NCBI GenBank assembly: GCA_035236585.1
Contig: CP141136.1
Span: 57,119,136 to 57,183,135 of the forward strand
Length of the DNA stretch: 64,000 nt
Direction: 5' to 3'
Source: Warburgia ugandensis
Taxonomy: Eukaryota > Streptophyta > Magnoliopsida > Canellales > Canellaceae
Shown here: piece by piece, positions 1 to 11,989 of the stretch
Position numbering within the stretch: the first letter of the stretch is position 1
Layout: each line of letters begins with the position of its first letter
Notes under the pieces: generated by a model
Seen by the model: the letters and a program-made list of their open reading frames with translations, nothing else
The model's database searches: none
Told to the model about the DNA's origin: nothing
Made by a program: the position numbers and the translations under genes

Positions 1-1560
1 GTTACTTAAGTTTTGCACCTTTATTTGGTTTATTTGATAAGTTTTTGAATAATCTAATCCTTTTCTTATATTTTTATGTGACTTAGGCGTTTCATATGTT
101 TTTTTGAAATTTAATGGTCAATTGGTTTAATTTTATCACATGAGCTTAAATGATATTGTTGTGCGGGTTGGTGAATAGTTGATGTTTGAGATTATAATAT
201 CTTTATTTAAAATCTAGTCATACAATTGAATTTTTTGATATCAATGGTTCTAGCCACCAAGTTTCATTGAAAATTTCCATAAAAAAGTAGGAGAAATTAG
301 TGGCTAAAATTGTTAAAACAATCAAGGATTCTAACTGTCTATGGATTGTAAAGAGGGATTGGACTATATGTGGATTGTTAAAAAGGATAAGAAAATTAGT
401 TAGCTAATGTCATACACATGTGACAGTGCATGACTCTTTTAGTTATACTGTGGTCTTCTAGTGACACTCTCTCACTTGTAGACATTATGAGAGGTGTTGC
501 TTTGCTATTTTAATTTGAAAAATTTTGAGAAAATCTATGATTAGTATATAATATGTGACATAGTAGAGAATGATATGGATGATCAACAAAATGTATATAT
601 TTAGAAAATAGTTCCTTAATTCAAAAGCTTTATTTTTTAACAATTCTTAGTGAATTTTCATAAAATTTAAAATAAATTTATGAATCATGTCAAGCCAGCT
701 TTCTTCTTCCTAAGATTAAAATAATCTTATTTTTAGGCTAGAAACACCAATTATGAAAATTTTAATGTTTTAATTGTCTTAGGAAATTAATTTTGAAAAA
801 TTTTAATTTGAAAAAAGATAATTTCATCCTTAGTATAATTCTTTGATTTATGTTATTATATTTCATTGTGAATGCTTAAAATTGACCTTTGATCCATTAT
901 ATTTAGGTTTTGCATAGAATGCTTAGAATTTGATGAATTATCTAGCCTTTTAAAGTTCAAAATTTTCTAAATTAATTTTTCAAAGAAAATATTTTTCAGA
1001 TAATAATTGTAGTTTCAATTTGATTCTTGAGTTATTATTAATTAAGTGGTGGATCTAATTTAAAATAAGTGATCTTTAATCCTTGCAATTTAAGTTAGAT
1101 TAAAAATTCATTCAATCTTATCCATTAAATTGGAAAATTATCATCTTTCTTTAATTTTGCACTAGTTTTAGGATAAATAGTCTATATCAACTTTGGTGCT
1201 TTATTTTCTCACTATATCCTCCTTATAGATTCAACCCTACATAATATTACAACTGACTTTTCTGCACTTGTAGGAAAACTCAACCAGTTGTAATTCAAAA
1301 TAGACAATTTAGAAAATTCAATTAACAACAATGACACTAGAATCATCTCATCCATATGCTTTTCAATTTATCAGATATGCAAACTAAGAGTAATCATATA
1401 AATCAGTTTCAACATGCAAAGGTGGGCTCCTGAAGAAGTGGTACACAAATTCCCTCCTATAGACTGTCTATTAGCGTTCCATAAACCAAAAAATGCAATA
1501 TCAAATGAATCATAAATGCAATATCAAATGAATCATAAATTTTTAAGCAACTTTTTAAAT
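1..1560. other. AT-rich sequence without recognisable gene
   Basis: No reading frame of useful length and no family motif is visible on either strand. The composition is strongly AT-rich with many short A and T runs, as in decayed repeat sequence. I see nothing specific to annotate. Confidence 0.6.
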
Positions 1561-1567
1561 GCAAAAG

Positions 1568-2411
1568 ATGGAAACATTTTTTTTTTTTAAATATTTCTTT
1601 TCAAAACCCTAAGTGTCATCTCTATTGAATAAATCACATTTTAGAAGTTCTAATTAAAATACTACGAGTTTATTATTATTGTATTTTAGGATTTATCTAG
1701 TCATAGCTCATAGTCCAGTTGTATAAATGCGCATACATACATGTCTAGAAAGATTAAATAGAAGTCATATACTTACATTGTTAATATAGTCTCGCGCTAC
1801 TATTGTCTTCGACCAAGGTTCCTTCTAACTTGAGCTGCTTATTCTTCAAGTCAATTTCTTCAAACCTGAGAGATTGTAAACATTACAATATCTCAGCAAG
1901 TAAATAAAGTCCAATACAAACAAAATTCTAGGACAATTATAAATATGTTCTAAAGAACATATAGCATTCATAGAGTCCCAAACACATGACACATTATTAA
2001 AATTGAATCAATGGAGTTCCACACTATATCATCTCATAATATATCATCTTCATGTCAAATATCTCATAATATATTAGCTCATAAAGTAGGCAAAACCATG
2101 CCAAGTCAACTTAGACCATATCATAAGCAAGTCTAATACAATTACCATAATAAAAACCCATCCAAGATTAAATCTATGTACAACATCAATACAAGTAAAA
2201 TCACAATATATCCATGTGAAGAAAAATCCATAATATAAGTATGCATAATTCATTGATATGAATGATCTACAAATTTGATGATCTATCGAGAGTCATCCAA
2301 CCAATCAACTTAAGATTGATACATTGATCAATTGATCTAGAGAACAATTAATAACATTTTGTCTATTTTCTCAGATATATAATTGATATAGGCTAGAAGC
2401 TCAAACAGTTA
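1568..2411 (-). repeat. Decayed LTR-type fragment, copy 1
   Basis: The part at about 1600-1960 resembles 2530-2910 in order and spacing. Both have a CTxxGTGTCATCTC stretch, then a CATGTCT/CATGTTT..AGA..AAATAGAA block, then CTTACATT, then a TTGTAAA..TATAAT/ACAATAT..TCAGCAAG/TCAACAAG block. The same order occurs in the first kilobase of the better preserved LTRs starting at 30174, 36800 and 47667, so I read this as LTR sequence of an element on the - strand. The end near 2411 is set only by a possible TTATTACA terminus and is uncertain. Confidence 0.4.
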
Positions 2412-2927
2412 TTACATCTAGGGTTTTTAAACAAAAAATTTATAGTTCTTTTCAAAATGTGAGGCCTTTAATTTTAAATTCTTTTTGAAAATAAGCAACA
2501 AAAGCATTTCTCCGTGAAAATATTTTTCTTATAAAAACTCTGAGTGTCATCTCAACGAAATAAAACATGTTTTCAAGAATTTTGAATTGCTAAAAAATAA
2601 TTCATTTAAGTGATTTTAATAATATCTTTAAAGATTTCTAGGATTCATTTAGTCATAACTCATGGTCTAATTGTATAATTATACAATTTTATACACACAC
2701 ATGTTTAAGAAGATCAAATAGAAATCACAAACTTACATTCTCTACAGTACCTTACTATGTACTTACATTGTCTATAGTCCCTTACTATCGGCATCTTTAT
2801 CCAAAGTTTCTTCTATTTTGAGCTATTTTTCTTGCATATAGAATTGTTCTAACCTAAGATATTGTAAATAGTTATAATATTTCAACAAGCTTGCGATTGT
2901 GTAGGTGGTCTTAACTTCAAACTTAAT
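2412..2927 (-). repeat. Decayed LTR-type fragment, copy 2, left of the LINE
   Basis: This begins with ACATCTAGGGTTTTTA, which resembles the LTR starts at 36800 (TGTGACATCTCGAG) and 39488 (TGTGACACCCCGGG). It then repeats the copy 1 block order. It is interrupted at 2928 by the RTE-type LINE and seems to resume at 4628. The true left end is not certain. Confidence 0.4.
2912..2927. repeat. Target site duplication of the RTE-type LINE, left copy
   Basis: The 16 bases TAACTTCAAACTTAAT occur here and again at 4612-4627, exactly bracketing the LINE-derived sequence. A perfect long duplication is expected of target-primed reverse transcription and indicates a fairly recent insertion. Confidence 0.9.
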
Positions 2928-2955
2928 CATCATCATCATCAAGACCTTATCCCAA

Positions 2956-3267
2956 TTAGGGGTCGGCCACGTAAATCTTATTCCGCCATTCCACTCTATT
3001 AAATACCATGGCTTCATTTAGTCCCAGTGTTTTTAAATCTTTCCTCACCACTTCTATCCACGCTCTTTTGGGCCTTCCCCTTGCCCTTTTAGAACCTTCT
3101 ACTTGTATTGCCTCACTTCTTCTAACCGGTGCCGTTGTTGGTCTTCTTTGAACATGTCCAAACCATCTAAGTCTAATCTCCCTCATCTTGTTACCTATTG
3201 GTGCTATCCCTAAATTTCCTCGAATATTTTCATTTCTAATTCTATCCTTTCTTGTCTTACCACTTAT
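2956..3267 (-). pseudogene. C-terminal part of RTE ORF
   Basis: Residues RLRWFGHVQRRP, followed by a basic ARGRPKRAW stretch, are the typical tail of plant RTE-type ORFs downstream of the RT domain. It lies in the same frame as the RT part upstream on the - strand and is cut from it by one stop just after MRMLR, where related proteins usually have a tryptophan, so a single W-to-stop change explains the break. It continues nearly to the (ATG)n tail. Confidence 0.8.
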
Positions 3268-4018
3268 CTATCTCAACATCCTCATTTCTGCGACGCTCAT
3301 CCTATGAGTATGATGTTCCTTAATTGCCCAACACTTTGATCCATAGAACATGGCCGGCCTTATTGCCATCCTATAGAATTTTCCTTTTAGTTTGAGTGGC
3401 ACCCGTCGATCACACAAAACTCTAGAAGCACATCTCCATTTGTTCCAGCCCGCTTGGATTCTCTGGGTAACCTCTGTCTCAATCTCTCCACTCTCATGGA
3501 TCATTGATCCTAAGTACCGAAAGTGGTCTTTAACGGGGACTTCTTGGTTATTAATCTTGATTGGTGTTCTACTCCTACTCTCCTTGCTAAAATTACATTC
3601 CACATATTCTGTCTTTGTTTGACTAATTTTAAATCCTTCAGATTCTAATGCTTCTCTCCATAACTCTAGCTTTATGTTTACACCCTCTCGTGTCTCATCA
3701 AGTAAGACTCTATCATTTGCAAATAGCATGCACCAGGCAATCTCCTTATGCAAATGTTTTGTTAACTCATCCAATACCAATGTGAAAAGGTATGGACTCA
3801 ACGCCGATCCTTGGTGCAATCCTATAGTGATGAAAAAATCACCAGTCATGCCACTAGTGGTCTTAACATTTGTTACCGCTCCCTCATACATATATTTAAT
3901 TATGTCTATATATCCTTGAGAAACCCCTTTAGTACCTAACACCCTCCATATTAACTCTCTAGGCACTCTATCATAAGCTTTCTCTAAGTCGATAAAGACC
4001 AAGTGGAGGTCTTTCCTC
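3268..4018 (-). pseudogene. RTE-type reverse transcriptase, catalytic motif damaged
   Basis: This is the RT domain of an RTE LINE. VFIDLEKAYDRVPR (RT motif A, with its catalytic Asp) lies near the start, then GLHQGSALSPYLF (motif B-like), then CMLFANDRV where the family has FADD, so the first Asp of the catalytic pair is Asn. KTEYVECNF and FRYLGSMI (thumb region) follow. The fingers part before motif A is absent. The frame differs from the endonuclease part and meets it at about 4010-4018. Loss of the catalytic Asp and the deletion make it inactive by inference. Confidence 0.88.
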
Positions 4019-4605
4019 CTCTCCCTATAGACAAAGCAAAATCGAGGATATTCTCCCCCATCTCATTTTGTTCACTTATACCATATCCTCTGTGTATTCT
4101 ATTATCTCCTTCCTTATCTTTTCTTACATGGCCATTTAAGTCTACACCTATAAATATCCTCGCAGTGTTGGGAATTTCTTGCATTACTCCATCCATATCT
4201 TCCCAAAACTGTTTCTTGATTATCTCTTGTAACCTTACTTGTAGTGCATATGCACTTATAACATTTATAATATGCTCTCTTAGAACAATTATTATTATAA
4301 TTCTATTACTGATTCTTTTAACATCTACAACTTTATCCTTTAATTCCTTATCCACTATTATTCCTACGCCATTTCTGTTATTTTCCTTTCCTATGTACCA
4401 TAATTTATACCCATCTATTTCTCTTGCTTTAGCCCCTTTCCACTTGGTTTCTTGGATACAAGAGATGTTGACCCTCCTATGTTTCATTGCGTCTACTAAA
4501 TTCAAACTCTTGCTAGTTAGTGTCCCTATATTCCATGTGGCGATACGAATCTTATGTTCTGGTGATATCCTATTTACTATTGCCTTTCTCGACCTCCATG
4601 GTATG
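4003..4605 (-). pseudogene. RTE-type endonuclease domain fragment
   Basis: The frame reads RIATWNIGTLTSKS at about 4510-4553 on the - strand, then ISCIQETKWKG, NGVGIIVDKEL and GVDLNGHV, the ordered motifs of the exonuclease-endonuclease-phosphatase domain that nicks target DNA in LINEs. The open frame continues beyond the first methionine to about 4605, so the methionine at 4505 is not the true start. After ILDFALSIG the sequence jumps out of frame into RT motif A. The rest of the endonuclease and the linker to the RT are missing. Confidence 0.85.
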
Positions 4606-4611
4606 CACTTA

Positions 4612-4627
4612 TAACTTCAAACTTAAT
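4612..4627. repeat. Target site duplication of the RTE-type LINE, right copy
   Basis: An exact 16-base copy of 2912-2927. It marks the 5' end of the LINE on the - strand. Confidence 0.9.
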
Positions 4628-6700
4628 ACTTTACATAAATCCAAATATATATGGAATCCCAAATAATTTATAAAATAGTTCTAAAGAACATAATGCATTT
4701 GTGAATATTTAAACACATGGATCATATGTTGTATGTACACATAACATGAGAAAAGCATTTGATATAATTGTTCAATGTCAAATCCACATTTCACTGCCAA
4801 TTCCAATAGTGCTTGAAATTAGAAGACATACAAAAATAGCTGAAGGTCAATCATATAATGTCTTATTTTATCATATCAAATGTATCGATATTTAATTTGT
4901 TGATAACAAAATCTGTGTGATCAAAATGAGTTAGAGGATGTGTCAAACATGTAAACCAATCATATTAGAAAATTAATTAATCAAACTATCAAGAATGACC
5001 AATAGGTCAGCCTATCTCCACATAACAGATAGTTAGCCATGCTCACACATGTACCTTAAGTCTCAAATGTGTTTGTCAATGATACCATACATACTACATG
5101 GTTCTCATGGGACCGCCGTATCACAACAAGGTGATACTTCCACTCTAGCAACATAAACCCTATCTTAGGTAGGTATTATAATCAAAAGTTAGAGCTAGTG
5201 GCCAATTGACTTCCTAGCATAGTAATTGGTGGGGTTTGACATATCACCCTTAACCAAGTCTAACTCTTAATTAAGTCAACTCTTTTTTTTTTTTTTCAAA
5301 AAATCCTGCTCCCACAATAGTGCACAATCAAAATCACACTTACAGACATTATGTATTGCCGTTCTTGCAAGCTCAAAATCATAAACACCCCTGAGGGTAA
5401 AAAATATAGGATTTACACAAATTGGTCAATAATGAAGAAGTACTCATAAAATTAAATTAGGAGTACGTACATACTCAAATCTCTTGGTAATAGTTCTAAA
5501 TAGATGTAAACTAAAATACCAATTCCATGCACTTTTCATAATAAAGATTGCATCTAAAACCCAAGAGAACAATGAAAAAATTAGGTATCCTTTTTCAAAA
5601 TCAATATCACCTTCATATTGGAATGTTAAAAGCATTCAAATTAGTTTTCAAAAGTATATGAATGCTAAAATTCAAGTACAAAATATTTTAAGCATCAAAT
5701 ATAATCTTTTAAAAAAAATATTTTTCCAAAACATAGGAAAATGACATTCTTTTCAAATTTATAAGCTTTTGCCTGTACACAATATACATCAATTCATGAC
5801 TATGTATTAAATTCAATTGAAACATCAATTTCATATAAAATACATATTAAATACATGTATTTGAATATGAAATGGATTCCATATTTTTATTGAAAAGTCT
5901 ACATAGTCTCCTCTATTTTTCAAACATAGTGCATTTAATGCATATGATGCAATTCACTTGATGTGGAAAATTTCCAAATTTCCAAATCCAATTCACCTGA
6001 TGCATATGAGACTCATATCACAATTCAAATCCAAGTTGCAAATTTATTCAAATTATACATTGTTTATCTAGATTGCATTCCATACCTAAGTAATGCATAA
6101 TCATTTTAAATCATGATTAGACATAGGTTTCACATCTAATGTGGTTTGTATGTCAAACAAAGATACTAAGTCAAGATCCTGATTATGCATCCACTCTAAG
6201 ATTGTTCATTACTAGCAACACATCAAATCTTGATAATGCAAATGTGGATACAAAGCTTAGAATGTCCACCAATCATTTAAACACAATTGAAAATTTAAAT
6301 CATACATTTTAAATCAGATCATTTGTTCTCAAGTTATATATTGAATTTCCAAACCATGCACCATTTTAGATAATCATTCTAAAATAAATTTTGTAAGTTT
6401 AAGACATCAATAAACTAACCTAATGGTCAAACAATTTTGATTTTGGCAATGAGAAATGAAACCCGATTTGGTTTTCAGACTCAAATTGATGGTTGAGGTA
6501 GAGGTCAAAATGAGTGTCTTTAGCTCAAATCTATGCGTCCACCTTTCCTGGTGTAGATCAATGATCATGCAAAGATGGAGTCATAAAAATGCTCTAATTC
6601 CCACATAGCTATGTCTTTTAACTATAGATCAACAAAATTTAGAGTAGGAGGGGTTGAAATTTACCGACATATGCATCTGGTCATTGATTAGAAACGTGAA
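4628..6700 (-). repeat. Decayed LTR-type sequence, continuation after the LINE
   Basis: The text at 4628-4720 (AAATAGTTCTAAAGAACATA..) resembles 1935-1980. The stretch near 5895-5950 (AGTCTCCTCTATTTTTCAAACATAGTGCATTTAATG) resembles 37000-37035 inside LTR E. No protein-coding match is visible. The segment probably belongs to one or two old LTRs in the same orientation as E, but ends and TSDs could not be found. Confidence 0.4.
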
Positions 6701-9590
6701 TAGCTTTGATTGAGCTGTTTCATTGCTATTTGGTGCATAGGGGGTTGACAATGTGCTGATATCTCACTCTAAAAGTGGACTTTTAATAGATTTGGGAGAT
6801 AGGGTGCTTGAGCATGTGGATCTAAATGTGTGATTATCAACAGTCAAATTAAGGTGAGGTGTCGCATTTAGTGTTATTCTTGGTTAACTGATCAACATGA
6901 CTGGTTATTATTGTGATTTTAAGTTAAACTCTCAAGCGCACAAATCAGTTGTAGCAATTCACACGAGAAAGTAGATCTTGCAAGAAATCGAACTGATTTG
7001 ATATTAGTGGTCCCTACTTTAAATTAGCTAACATAGCCAATGGTCATGAGATTTTTAACCTAAACTAATGATGGAAACTAAACATATGAAACATGGAATA
7101 TGTTAAAATGTAAAACATATTAAAATCAACACTTTTTTTAAAACAAATTTTCTAAAAACTTTCCTAAATCATGCAAGTCTAAGGAAACTAAACAACAAAT
7201 TCATAACTTTAACTTTCTAAACATGAAATTTATCAACTATGACAAAATCAATACTTTCGTAACTAAGAATTAGAACTAATTCAGATGCAAACTAGTTAAA
7301 TACTAACATCTAAACTAATTAAAGTAGTTACTAATCAAGCAAAGAAAGAGAACTATCCGAGTATCATGCAGATGACCATGGAATGATACAAATGATTCCT
7401 TGGGTAGAAATGCATCTAATTAACTACTTTGAAAACCTAGAACATACAATCTAACTCAAGCATCAAATAAGCAATCTAATAAGCTACTTGGGCTCTTAAA
7501 AAATCAAGCGAACACAAAGTGTATGGTGCTGGAAATGAAACACAACAATTCATAAAGCAAAATTCCAGCAGCACACTATTTTGATCATTCACTTAATGGA
7601 ACATGAAAACCATGGAATTAAGCAATTCTATTACAAACTATAACTATTGGACACAAGTATGAATTGAAAATGCCAATAAACTTCATTGAATTACATTACA
7701 ATCCATCAACATAAAGCCCACAATACATGCAATCCAAATATGGAAATTAAGTCCTATTAGAATGAATGCTACTTGATCTTAATGAACCCAAAACTACAAG
7801 CTAATCCTTCTTTAATGTTCCAACATCAGGCATGAATAAGCATGCATAGAAATTAAGAGAAAAACCACTAGAAAGTAAAGGCAAACTAAGGAACACTGAG
7901 GAAAGCAACTAAAGGAAATCTAAAGGCAATGAAAAAATAGGGAAAAGGATAGATTCAAGGTGGCTTTCTCTTAGTTGTCACTTCAAGAGAAAAGCAACCT
8001 TGGATCTAGAATAAAAAATCAAGAGGAACTAATGGAATGGAAAAGCATTAAACTAAGAAACAATGGTAGTTAAGAACAAGCCAAGAGAGAAAGATCACAA
8101 GGAGAACCAACTAACCTTTCAAAGAAGAACCAAAGGAACCAAGGGCTGGGAATCAAGCATGGGACATTAGGAGAAAATGGAAGCTACCCAAGATGAAGAG
8201 CATTTAAGGAAAAAAGGTAAGGTAATAGTTGAATGAAGAGGACGCCTCCTCAATTTTGAGGAGGCATTGTCTTCTTTCCTTCCAAAAGTCCCATCTTTTA
8301 TGACTTTTTGCTCCTTTATATTTTTTTTCCTAAGTTTTCTAGGGCATCGTAAGGTAAAATTAGGGTGTGGATGAAAAAATAAAGGGAATTGGATGGTTAG
8401 GATGGGTGGTTATCTAGGGTTTTCAAGAGGAATGAGTGGGCTGCCTTTTGGCATGCTTTAAGATGGGATACACCCTTTTTTTTTATGAGGAGGTGTCTTC
8501 CCCTTTGTAAAATTCATTGAAACCCATGGAAAATGGAAAGTGAGTTGGTTTGGGACAAGGTAAGAGAGAGATAGGAAAGAGATGTGAGATGGAGAAAAAT
8601 AATTGGCTAGGTGGTTTCCTAGGAAGTGGGGATTGGTTGGTTGGATTGGATGGGAGTTTAGAAAGGTGAGAGAGTCTTAGAAAGGTAGGACTCTTGAATG
8701 GAAAGTGAAATTTGTGGTGCATCTTAGTGGTGAGATTAAAAGTGGGAAAAACATGGAAAAACAAAAAAAATGGAGGGTTCTATTCCTATTGGTCCACATG
8801 TTACCTTATCATAGTGAATTTTTCCTCAATTATTCAAAATATCCTATAAAATCTTTAGAATAATTCTTTAGATTCTTCACCAATCATGGCCTTTTGTGTA
8901 GCATAGCTTATGTGGCTTGATGGCTAAGTTTGAGAGCTTCATTGGCTTGGCTTCATGGCTAGTGTAGATGGCTTTCTTGGCTTAGCTTGATGGCTCAAAT
9001 ACTTATCTTTGGATGTTGGCTTAACTCCTTAGCTTGTCCTCTTAGTCATGGCTTGAATATCGCTATGTGGCTTAAGTGAAACCCATGCAAAGGTGGTGAG
9101 CTTTGCATGGCTTGTGCGGCCCACTTTGGCAACCTTTGACTCCTCTAATTGTACCCATTGCTTGTCTAAAAGATGATCTCGACCCTTGATCTCATGTTAA
9201 AATTATAACTTTTAGGCTTTGAGTCGATCTTTTGATCTTGATCTTCCATTTTCATCCCAATCGATCTCAACCATTGGATCAAAATCTAATTTTTTACGAA
9301 AAGTTAAAAACTCTAATTAAATTCTAGAAAAATATTATTAATCATATTCTTACCTCAGATTAGCATTTGGACTTTCAAATTTTCAAAATTTTGAGTCAAT
9401 AGGTTAAAAATGCATGTGTTATGAATTTTAGTCAAAAATCCTATTTTACCCCCATGAGTTATAACTCATGGGTAACTAATTTGGTGGTTTTTATGCAAAT
9501 TAGATACTTATTAGTTATTTTATCCGTGGATCAATGATCAGACACAAAATGATGGTCAAGTCTGATTTTCTCATTACTATGCCATAAATC

Positions 9591-9594
<4 letters not shown>
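6701..9594. other. Unassigned repeat-like sequence, no gene seen
   Basis: There is no credible reading frame. About 6930-7000 (CAAGCGCACAAATCAG..GAAATCGAAC) looks like a non-coding block often found near plant gypsy elements, but I could not anchor it. About 8150-8780 is purine-rich with several AAGGAA/GGAGAA runs. An LTR-related origin is likely but not shown. Confidence 0.35.

Positions 9595-9667
<73 letters not shown>
9595..9667. repeat. (AG)n microsatellite
   Basis: An uninterrupted AG dinucleotide run of about 73 bases. It lies in repeat-derived sequence with no gene nearby. Confidence 0.98.
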
Positions 9668-9669
<2 letters not shown>

Positions 9670-10639
9670 CGAAAGGTTAGATATACCTCACAATTGTACA
9701 TCATGTGCTATCAACTATTGATCACCACGATCAATGGGTTGTATGATAAGATTAATAGTTCATGAATAACCAATCATGGATTAAGGTTAGATCTAATTTT
9801 GGACGATCATATGATCTTAGATCTAACATAGGTCTATCCCTATGCATAGATTGGGCAAATATGACTTGAATCCATGCTTTTTGTGTGTTAATGAGGGGTC
9901 GCCAATGATGACTGGCCATGGCCGAAGACTATCATCATTGGTGACTTTTTTAAGGCTCAAAACACCAAAACAATTGGGTAAAAGAGTAAATTGGGAGTTA
10001 CCTTTATTGCCACTAAATTGGGAGGCATTTTGTTGTCATTTGATGCCAAAATTTTGGGGAAATAGTCATTGGATTCTATGTTTTCCCTCCAAATCTTTAC
10101 TAATTTTGATTAATCTTCTTCATGGATTGTAGATTTAAAATGGGTTGTTTTCTTTGATTTTTCATCTAAACATCATTTCTTTGATTCTCTGATCAAATTT
10201 TAGGCAAAAAATTGACTTCTTTCCTAAATTTCTACTTTGCACATGAGCAGTTGATGACAACAGTATGCAATCACCGGTGAGGAGAGAAAGACATAGGAGA
10301 AAAAGAGGGGAAGAGAGAGGTGGAGGACAGCCGGTTGCATGGTCAACTATCTGTTTCTTTTATCATATTTAAGAATGGGGGTTGTTGTTATTAATTTCAT
10401 CTCCCCTATTCTAATTATTGGACCTTTTTCATTCAATGTCTGATTTCAGTGTTCTTGGTGTCATTGGAAAGCTCTCTTTAAGCACATTCCAAAATTTGAG
10501 GTTGCAAGGTCAATTTTATATCTTTCAAAGGTTTGTTTCCTCTAAATTTGATGGGACAAAAACTCAAATTTCATTTCATTCCAATTAAGCTTGAACAAAA
10601 TCACATGGAATGGAATTTGAAATTTTGGGTTGTTATACA
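9668..10639 (-). repeat. Probable U3 end of an old LTR
   Basis: Read on the - strand from 10639, the sequence starts TGTATAACAACCC. It continues with features common to plant gypsy U3 regions in this window, such as a long AT-rich part followed by GAGAGCTTTCCAATGACACC. Its position and style match the 3'-terminal parts of the LTRs ending at 33378 and 54538. No partner end or target duplication was found, so the left boundary is open. Confidence 0.35.
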
Positions 10640-11989
10640 TGAGAGTTTTTGGAGATTCAAGATTGATGGCAAATTAATGAAGATCTAGGTGATCTAGACT
10701 TGGATGACAAGATCTCTTTAAAATCCTCTTGGAACACTATCTTATGCATGTAGCAAGTCATCAAGGAGTGGACAATGTTATTAAGGATGGATCCAATGGT
10801 TTAATCTCTATTGTTGTTAGTACTTTCTAAGAGTGGGACATTTTTGAGGTTTGAATTCCATAATGGTCATTCTCTATATGTGCTATAATTAACCTTAACT
10901 TAATCTTATGGCAGTGATTTCTATATTCATAGATTAACTAAAAAAAATTTCTCTAAGCCAAATTAATTAATTCCACAAGCAAATTCTAGCACCAAGTTAT
11001 TTGGGGTCATCTAAGTATTTTAAAATTTGAAGAGCCACCCTTATTCGACATTTTTAAAAGATAAAGGGTCCCACTTACAACAAAGTGGATTTAACTATAT
11101 ATATTATAGATGGCTTAAAATAAAAGATCTTGGCGCCACCCCCCTCTCCCCCCAAATGGAATCTTAAAATTTTTAACTTAGCCTCCCATAGGGGACATTT
11201 TGCTCTGAATGTTGATGGGTCCCACTTACAACCAAAGTGGGCTCCATTTTAAGTTTCCTAAATGACTTGAAAGAGCCTTAGAAAAAGTAAAAAATATTTG
11301 AAAGTAGAAACATTAAGGACTTCAGAAGAGTCTTAATATTTTCTTAACTAAGAGGGATCCATATTAGAGTTTTCTTTTCATCTTCATTAATTTATTTTGG
11401 TTCCACTTGTTTTAGATAAAGTGGGACCTATTTAATGGTTTGAGAGGAGTCATACACCTTTAAGAAACTGAAATGGACTCCTCTTTTAGAGAACCAATCA
11501 CATGGGATTCCCTCGAATGGGGTCCTAGCTTATTTGAAACTAAAGTAACCCCCAAAGGGAGTGACTTTTCTTTTCTTTTTTTTATGTTGAGGGGCTCCCA
11601 CTCACTTGGATGAGGTGGACCATGTTCTTAGAGAAAACTTAGGATGGGTCTCTCTCTGGGAGTCCTAAGTTCTTTTTTTTTTCTTTTTTATGTTTAATGA
11701 AAATGGCCATAAGGGCTTTTTAGTTGAAGGGAGGGTGAACTATCAAATTACCCCTTCAATAGTTGCTCAATTGGATGCACTTAGATACCTACTAGAAAAG
11801 TTGACATTGTCTTTGATCACCTAGTTGAAAAGTCCATCATTGAACCTTCTCATGTTTCAATTGGATTAAGAGCATTATTCACTTCTCTCTAAGGAGTATA
11901 TTATCTATTTGCTGGTAAGCTGCCCTATTTTTGCACCAATAACATGGCTAAATCTGAAGCAAGCATAGCTCGGCTAGAAATAGCAACTA
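10640..11989. other. No recognisable gene; probable decayed part of the Tat-type element
   Basis: AT-rich sequence with long runs of stops in every frame. It lies directly upstream, in the + sense, of the Tat-type RNase H/integrase remains and may be further decayed pol, but I could not match any motif. Confidence 0.4.

Larger units (their letters stand above)
2928..4611 (-). mobile_element. RTE-clade non-LTR retrotransposon, 5'-truncated and internally deleted
   Basis: The - strand encodes an apurinic endonuclease-like domain, a reverse transcriptase and a short C-terminal tail, in LINE order. The 3' end on the - strand finishes in (ATG)n, seen as CATCATCATCATCA at 2928 on the + strand, a usual tail of plant RTE elements. 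A perfect 16-bp target duplication flanks it. The 5' end is cut within the start of the endonuclease. The middle, between endonuclease and RT fingers, is missing, so about 1.7 kb remains. It inserted into older LTR-type sequence. Confidence 0.88.

Noticed and set aside
4003-4614. A 203-codon frame on the + strand
   Set aside because: It is the antisense shadow of the RTE endonuclease.
9842-10132. A 96-codon + strand frame
   Set aside because: Lies in LTR-like text with no motif.
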